Shown: in pieces, positions 7,368-10,434 of the stretch
Layout: every line of letters starts with the position of its first letter
How positions within the stretch are numbered: the first letter of the stretch is position 1
NCBI GenBank assembly: GCA_003517285.1
Contig: DPAW01000269.1
Coordinates: 1-10,434, forward strand
From: Verrucomicrobiales bacterium
GTDB lineage: Bacteria > Verrucomicrobiota > Verrucomicrobiia > Limisphaerales > UBA1100
Length of the DNA stretch: 10,434 bases
Direction: 5' to 3'
Position numbers and translations under genes: made by a program
Notes under the pieces: model-generated
Database searches by the model: none
What the model saw: only the letters and a program-made list of their open reading frames with translations
Told to the model about the DNA's origin: nothing

Positions 7368-7706
7368 CTATTCAGGCTTCTTTTTGCCTTTGCCGGCACC
7401 GCGACGCTTAGCCATCAGTTCCTTGAGCTTGGCTTGCTGTTCTTCGTTTAGAATCTCAGCAACGGCTGCCTGGCGTTCTTTTTGGATGTCCTTCATCTTG
7501 GCTTTTCGCTCTTCTTGAGACAGACCCTTTACCTTTTCGGCGAATTTTTTATTTAGTTCACGCATTTTAGCCGTCTGTTCTTTCGACAGCTCGAGCTCCT
7601 TCATAAGGCCTTGGCGCCCACCTTTCTTAGGTGCTTCTTTTTTGTCTTCAGCCGCAACATTCAGAGCCAGCATAGCGGCAACGGCGATCATAATGAGTTT
7701 TTTCAT
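7368..7706 (-). CDS. Small exported LTxxQ (Spy/CpxP-like) protein, copy 2
   Basis: This encodes a 112-residue protein, started at ATG 7706 so that the signal peptide (MKKL, hydrophobic core, NVAA-E) is at the N-terminus; a TTG at 7754 would place 16 polar residues in front of it. The mature part is strongly basic and helical, with two LTxxQ-like motifs, LSKEQ (about 41-45) and LNEEQ (about 86-90), separated by a charged helix with LSQEER. This twin-motif layout is that of the Spy/CpxP family. The tail is a basic RRGAGKGKKK run. There is no cysteine or tryptophan. It lies 94 bases downstream of the FAH-fold gene with no clear terminator between them, so some read-through is possible, but the shared upstream motif suggests its own promoter. 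Substrate or ligand is unknown. Confidence 0.75.
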   Translation of the reverse strand: MKKLIMIAVAAMLALNVAAEDKKEAPKKGGRQGLMKELELSKEQTAKMRELNKKFAEKVKGLSQEERKAKMKDIQKERQAAVAEILNEEQQAKLKELMAKRRGAGKGKKKPE

Positions 7707-7730
7707 GATACTAGTTTCTGTGTTTTTTTT

Positions 7731-7763
7731 GGTTAACCAGTTAAGGGGGCGCAAATCCTGCGC
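7731..7763 (-). promoter_or_regulatory. Two-part motif upstream of small-protein copy 2
   Basis: GCGCAGGATT (7763-7754) is followed after 10 bases by TAACnnnTTAACC (7743-7731) on the minus strand, ending 24 bases before ATG 7706. It matches the motif of copy 1 in both boxes and their order, with a two-base difference in spacing. Confidence 0.45.
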
Positions 7764-7800
7764 GAGGGGATGCAGACGTACAAGGGCAAAATGGGTTACA

Positions 7801-8649
7801 TTAGACTATCGCTACGGGGTTTTCCAGGGTGCCAATGCCGGAGACAGTGATGCGGATCCGGTCTTCGGCGGCGAGGGTGAATTCATCGCCCGGTACCACG
7901 CCCGTGCCGGTGAGCAGCATGGCTCCATGGGGAAAACTTTGGGAACGTCCGAGGTAATCGAGCAGTTCGTCGAAGGTGCGCTTGATGTTGTTGATGCTGG
8001 TTTCGCCGCTGAACACGGTCTCGCCGCCGCGGATGATTTCCACGCCAATGGTCCATTGGCGGATGGTGGCCTCGTCGGCACCGGTCACAATGCAAGGGCC
8101 GATGGCGCAGGCGCGCTCGTACATCTTGGCCTGCGGCAGGTAGAGGAGGTTCTCGCCTTCAATATCGCGCGAGCTCATGTCGTTGCCGATGGACACGCCC
8201 ACGAGCTCCTTGCGGGAATTGACCACTAACGTCAGTTCGGGTTCGGGGACATTCCAAGTGGCGTCCGCACGGATGCCCACGGGCTCGCCGGGGTGCACGA
8301 CTTTTTCGGGGAGCGATTTGAAAAAGATTTCCGGGCGCGGCGCATCGTACACCTGATCGTAGGCGTTGGCGCTAAAGTCGCTCTCTTCCATGCGCGCCTT
8401 TTTGCTACGCAGATAGGTGACGCCCGCCGCCCAGACTTCCTGGCGTTCCACCGGCGTGAGCAGTGAAACTTCGGCCAGTGGCACGGAGGGTGCCTCCGCG
8501 GCTTCGGCTTGCGCGAGAGCCTCGGTGTCTTCCAGCAAAGCGGTTAACGACTCGAATCCCGCGGCCGTGAGGTCGGCCACGGTCTCGCCCTCCTGTAGGC
8601 GGCCGATGCGTACGGCGCCTTCTGCGGTTTTGAAACGACAGAGTTTCAC
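7801..8649 (-). CDS. FAH-fold hydrolase/dehydratase, likely 2-keto-3-deoxy-pentonate dehydratase type
   Basis: This encodes a 282-residue protein of the fumarylacetoacetate hydrolase superfamily. It starts at GTG 8649, one base after the stop of the aldehyde dehydrogenase, so the two are one transcript and probably translationally coupled. The N-terminal domain (1-65) is variable. The catalytic domain contains AAGVTYLRSKKARMEES (74-90), RPEIFFK, and the divalent-metal ligands E136 and E138 in VPEPEL plus D157 in IGNDMSSRDIEG. In this family such sites split C-C bonds or dehydrate keto acids. Pairing with an alpha-ketoglutarate-semialdehyde-like dehydrogenase makes 2-keto-3-deoxy-arabinonate (KdaD-type) dehydratase the best guess; hydrolysis of an acylpyruvate or another ring-cleavage product is the alternative. 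The fold is firm, the substrate is inferred. Confidence 0.85.
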   Translation of the reverse strand: MKLCRFKTAEGAVRIGRLQEGETVADLTAAGFESLTALLEDTEALAQAEAAEAPSVPLAEVSLLTPVERQEVWAAGVTYLRSKKARMEESDFSANAYDQVYDAPRPEIFFKSLPEKVVHPGEPVGIRADATWNVPEPELTLVVNSRKELVGVSIGNDMSSRDIEGENLLYLPQAKMYERACAIGPCIVTGADEATIRQWTIGVEIIRGGETVFSGETSINNIKRTFDELLDYLGRSQSFPHGAMLLTGTGVVPGDEFTLAAEDRIRITVSGIGTLENPVAIV

Positions 8650-8650
8650 G

Positions 8651-10108
8651 TTAGGCGGAGTAATCGAGGTACACGGATTTCACGCGAGTGTAGAAGTCGA
8701 TCGCGGATTGGCCCTGTTCTTTGAAGCTGTTGGTGCTGGAATGTTTCACACCGCCGAAAGGCACCTGCAGGGCTAGGCCGGTGGAGATTTGGTTGATCTT
8801 AACGACACCGGCCTCAATGCGATCAGTGTAGCGCATAGCCTTATTGATGTCGCGCGTGACGATCGATGCGCTGAGGCCAAACTTGATATCGTTGGCCAAC
8901 GCGACGGCTTCATCGAAATCGCCAGCTTTCACCACGCTGATGGCTGGGCCAAAGACTTCCTCCTGCGCGATGCGCATGTCGTTCTTCACACTGCCGATTA
9001 CTGCGGGGCTGATGAAATGACCGTGCTCCAGATCGCCGTCGGTGAGGCGTTCGCCGCCCCATAACACCTCGGCGCCTTCGTCCTTGGCGATTTGCAGGTA
9101 GTCCAGAGTGCTCTCGAGTTCGGAGGCGCACACGGCCGGGCCCATGGTCACGCCGTCATGCAGGCCGTTACCCACATTGCGGGCTTGGGCTTCGGCGATC
9201 AGTTTCTCGGTAAATTCATCGGCCACACTTTCCTCAACAATCGCGCGGCTGGTGGCGGTGCACACCTGACCGGTCATCATGTAGCCGGCCATGGCCACGA
9301 GCTTGGCGGCATGATCGAGATCGGCATCGGCCAATACGATGGTGGGGTTCTTGCCCCCCATCTCCATTTGCGCGCGGGCCATGCGCGGGGCGAGTTGTTG
9401 GTAAATGCTGCTGCCGACCGAGTGCGAGCCAGTGAAGGACAAAGCTTGCACGGCGGCATTGGTGGCCAGTTCGTCACCGACCTCTTTACCACTGCCGACC
9501 ACAACATTGAGTACGCCCTTAGGTAGACCTGCTTCGTCGAAGGCCTTGGCAATTTCCATGGTCATCGCCGGGGCGAGTGAGGCGGGCTTAAGGATCACGG
9601 TGTTGCCGCTCACTAAGGCGGGGGCCAGTTTCCATGCCGGAAGGGCGATGGGGAAATTCCACGGGGTGATCAACGCCACCACGCCGAGCGGCTCGCGCTT
9701 GGTGTAGAGCATGTTATTCGGTAGATCATGAGGCACGACCTGCCCGCCGATGGTGTAGGAGAGCCCGGCCATGAACCGGAAAATATCGATAGTGCGGCCC
9801 ACTTCCATGCCGGCCTCGATCTTGGTTTTGCCTTCCTCACGGCACAACAACTCGGCGAGCTCACCTTGACGGCTGGCGAGGATGTTGGCTACGGCCGAGA
9901 GAATCTTGCCCCGGGCCGGAGGCGTAGTGTCGCGCCAGCTGGGGAACGCTGCCTGCGCGGCTTCGACGGCCACTTGAGCATCGGCCGTGCCGCCCTTGGC
10001 GTATTCGGCTACGGCCTCGCGGGTATCGGCCGGATTGTGGTTGGTGAAGGTGTCGCCGGACGCGGCGGGCACCCATTCGCCGTTAATGAAATTTTGATAC
10101 TGTTTCAT
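8651..10108 (-). CDS. NAD(P)-dependent aldehyde dehydrogenase, probable alpha-ketoglutarate semialdehyde type
   Basis: This encodes a 485-residue cytosolic aldehyde dehydrogenase, full length for the family. The active site is complete: N151 in TPWNFP, K174 in LKPAS, the general base E249 in EMGGKNP, and the nucleophile C283 in GQVCTA, with the usual 34-residue spacing between the last two. EEVFGP and PFGGVKHSS lie in the C-terminal part. The ending (PFGGVK, then FKEQGQSAIDFYT) resembles YcbD/GucD-like enzymes that oxidise 2,5-dioxopentanoate to alpha-ketoglutarate. ATG 10108 is chosen because it opens directly into QNFINGEWV; the frame extends to TTG 10162 through an inverted repeat and that start is unlikely. 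No Shine-Dalgarno is seen. The coupled FAH-fold gene supports a role in sugar-acid oxidation. ALDH is certain; the exact aldehyde is inferred. Confidence 0.9.
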   Translation of the reverse strand: MKQYQNFINGEWVPAASGDTFTNHNPADTREAVAEYAKGGTADAQVAVEAAQAAFPSWRDTTPPARGKILSAVANILASRQGELAELLCREEGKTKIEAGMEVGRTIDIFRFMAGLSYTIGGQVVPHDLPNNMLYTKREPLGVVALITPWNFPIALPAWKLAPALVSGNTVILKPASLAPAMTMEIAKAFDEAGLPKGVLNVVVGSGKEVGDELATNAAVQALSFTGSHSVGSSIYQQLAPRMARAQMEMGGKNPTIVLADADLDHAAKLVAMAGYMMTGQVCTATSRAIVEESVADEFTEKLIAEAQARNVGNGLHDGVTMGPAVCASELESTLDYLQIAKDEGAEVLWGGERLTDGDLEHGHFISPAVIGSVKNDMRIAQEEVFGPAISVVKAGDFDEAVALANDIKFGLSASIVTRDINKAMRYTDRIEAGVVKINQISTGLALQVPFGGVKHSSTNSFKEQGQSAIDFYTRVKSVYLDYSA

Positions 10109-10139
10109 GCTATGAAATTTGGAGCGGGCCGCGAGTGTG

Positions 10140-10214
10140 CCGCAGGCTGCGGAGAGGGGCAAGTTTCACCTTGCCCGAGATTTTGGGATGAAATGGGACG
10201 AGGAGGAACTCGTC
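10140..10214. repeat. Three consecutive inverted repeats between ALDH and dehydratase genes
   Basis: The 113-base gap holds CCGCAG-G-CTGCGG (10140-10152), GGGCAAG-TTTCAC-CTTGCCC (10157-10176) and GACGAG-GAGGAA-CTCGTC (10197-10214). None is followed by a good T-run on the minus strand, so they are poor intrinsic terminators for the gene ending at 10222. They might be a REP/BIME-like element or a structured leader of the ALDH mRNA. Confidence 0.45.
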
Positions 10215-10221
10215 TCTCCCG

Positions 10222-10434
10222 TTAGATCAGCGTGTCGGCCTTGGCCGCGAAGATGAAATCGGCCTCGTTCAGGCCATCGATCTTGTGCGTCCAAACGGAG
10301 ACCTTCACTTTGCCCCAGGCGAGGTAGATATCCGGGTGATGAAAAACCTCCTCGGCTAGAGCGCCGACTTGGTTGGTGAACGCCAGGGCATCTTTGAAAT
10401 TCTTGAACGTGTATTCCTTCTCCAGATGATGGTT
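10222..10434 (-). CDS. Pterin-4a-carbinolamine dehydratase, N-terminus beyond window
   Basis: The last 70 codons of a 4a-hydroxytetrahydrobiopterin dehydratase (PhhB/PCD type) run in from the right edge and stop at TAA 10224-10222. The conserved core is present: an [13 protein letters not shown] start, [17 protein letters not shown] with the catalytic HHP, and [14 protein letters not shown] with the third histidine. The enzyme dehydrates the carbinolamine left after pterin-dependent hydroxylation, allowing cofactor recycling. Family members are about 95-115 residues, so some 25-45 residues are missing. No aromatic amino acid hydroxylase is in the window, and homologues also occur in bacteria lacking one, where the role is unclear. 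It is on the same strand as the ALDH, separated by 113 bases with inverted repeats, so shared transcription is uncertain. Confidence 0.9.
   Translation of the reverse strand, partial: NHHLEKEYTFKNFKDALAFTNQVGALAEEVFHHPDIYLAWGKVKVSVWTHKIDGLNEADFIFAAKADTLI

Noticed and set aside
7707..7754. TTG start for small-protein copy 2
   Set aside because: It adds 16 polar residues before the signal peptide and covers the shared upstream motif.
7642..8229. Plus-strand open frame of 195 codons opposite the FAH-fold and small-protein genes
   Set aside because: It crosses two genes on the other strand and a likely promoter, and its translation shows no domain.
10109..10162. TTG start 18 codons upstream for the aldehyde dehydrogenase
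   Set aside because: It runs through an inverted repeat and adds residues not expected before QNFINGEWV.
1..10434. CRISPR arrays, tRNA, rRNA, insertion sequence or phage genes
   Set aside because: No regular spaced repeats, RNA gene signatures, transposase or phage-like proteins were seen on either strand.

Overview
The window reads as chromosomal DNA from a free-living Gram-negative bacterium of the PVC group, most likely a Verrucomicrobiota relative; this is an inference from style, not from a marker gene. The hints are a secreted type I sulfatase, secreted M1 peptidase, small lysine-rich periplasmic proteins of the LTxxQ type, moderately GC-rich coding DNA, TTG and GTG starts, and few Shine-Dalgarno sequences.

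Layout: at the left edge (1-896, minus) is most of a proton-dependent oligopeptide transporter (POT/PTR2), cut by the window. It diverges from a rightward run of four genes: a seven-helix Bax inhibitor-1/YccA-like membrane protein (1024-1782), a secreted M1 gluzincin metallopeptidase with intact HExxH-x18-E (1837-4191), a secreted type I sulfatase with an intact CxPxR formylglycine site (4244-5623), and a class I SAM methyltransferase starting at TTG seven bases after the sulfatase stop (5631-6437). A gene-poor convergent gap follows (6438-6820); it holds a stop-free frame without a good start and a REP-like inverted repeat.

The right half is all on the minus strand. In transcription order: the end of a pterin-4a-carbinolamine dehydratase gene (from the right edge to 10222), a spacer with three inverted repeats, an aldehyde dehydrogenase of the alpha-ketoglutarate-semialdehyde type (10108-8651), an FAH-fold hydrolase/dehydratase (8649-7801) one base downstream, and two small exported Spy/LTxxQ-like paralogues (7706-7368 and 7232-6879). 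Each small gene ends in its own strong intrinsic terminator and shares an upstream two-part motif, so the pair looks like a duplication of a whole transcription unit.

Functionally, the window suggests uptake and breakdown of peptides (POT carrier, M1 peptidase), desulfation of an extracellular or periplasmic substrate, and oxidation of sugar acids to alpha-ketoglutarate (ALDH plus FAH-like dehydratase). I see no mobile element gene, CRISPR array, tRNA or rRNA, and no clearly unprecedented system. The most original signal is the conserved regulatory and terminator architecture around the two small secreted proteins.
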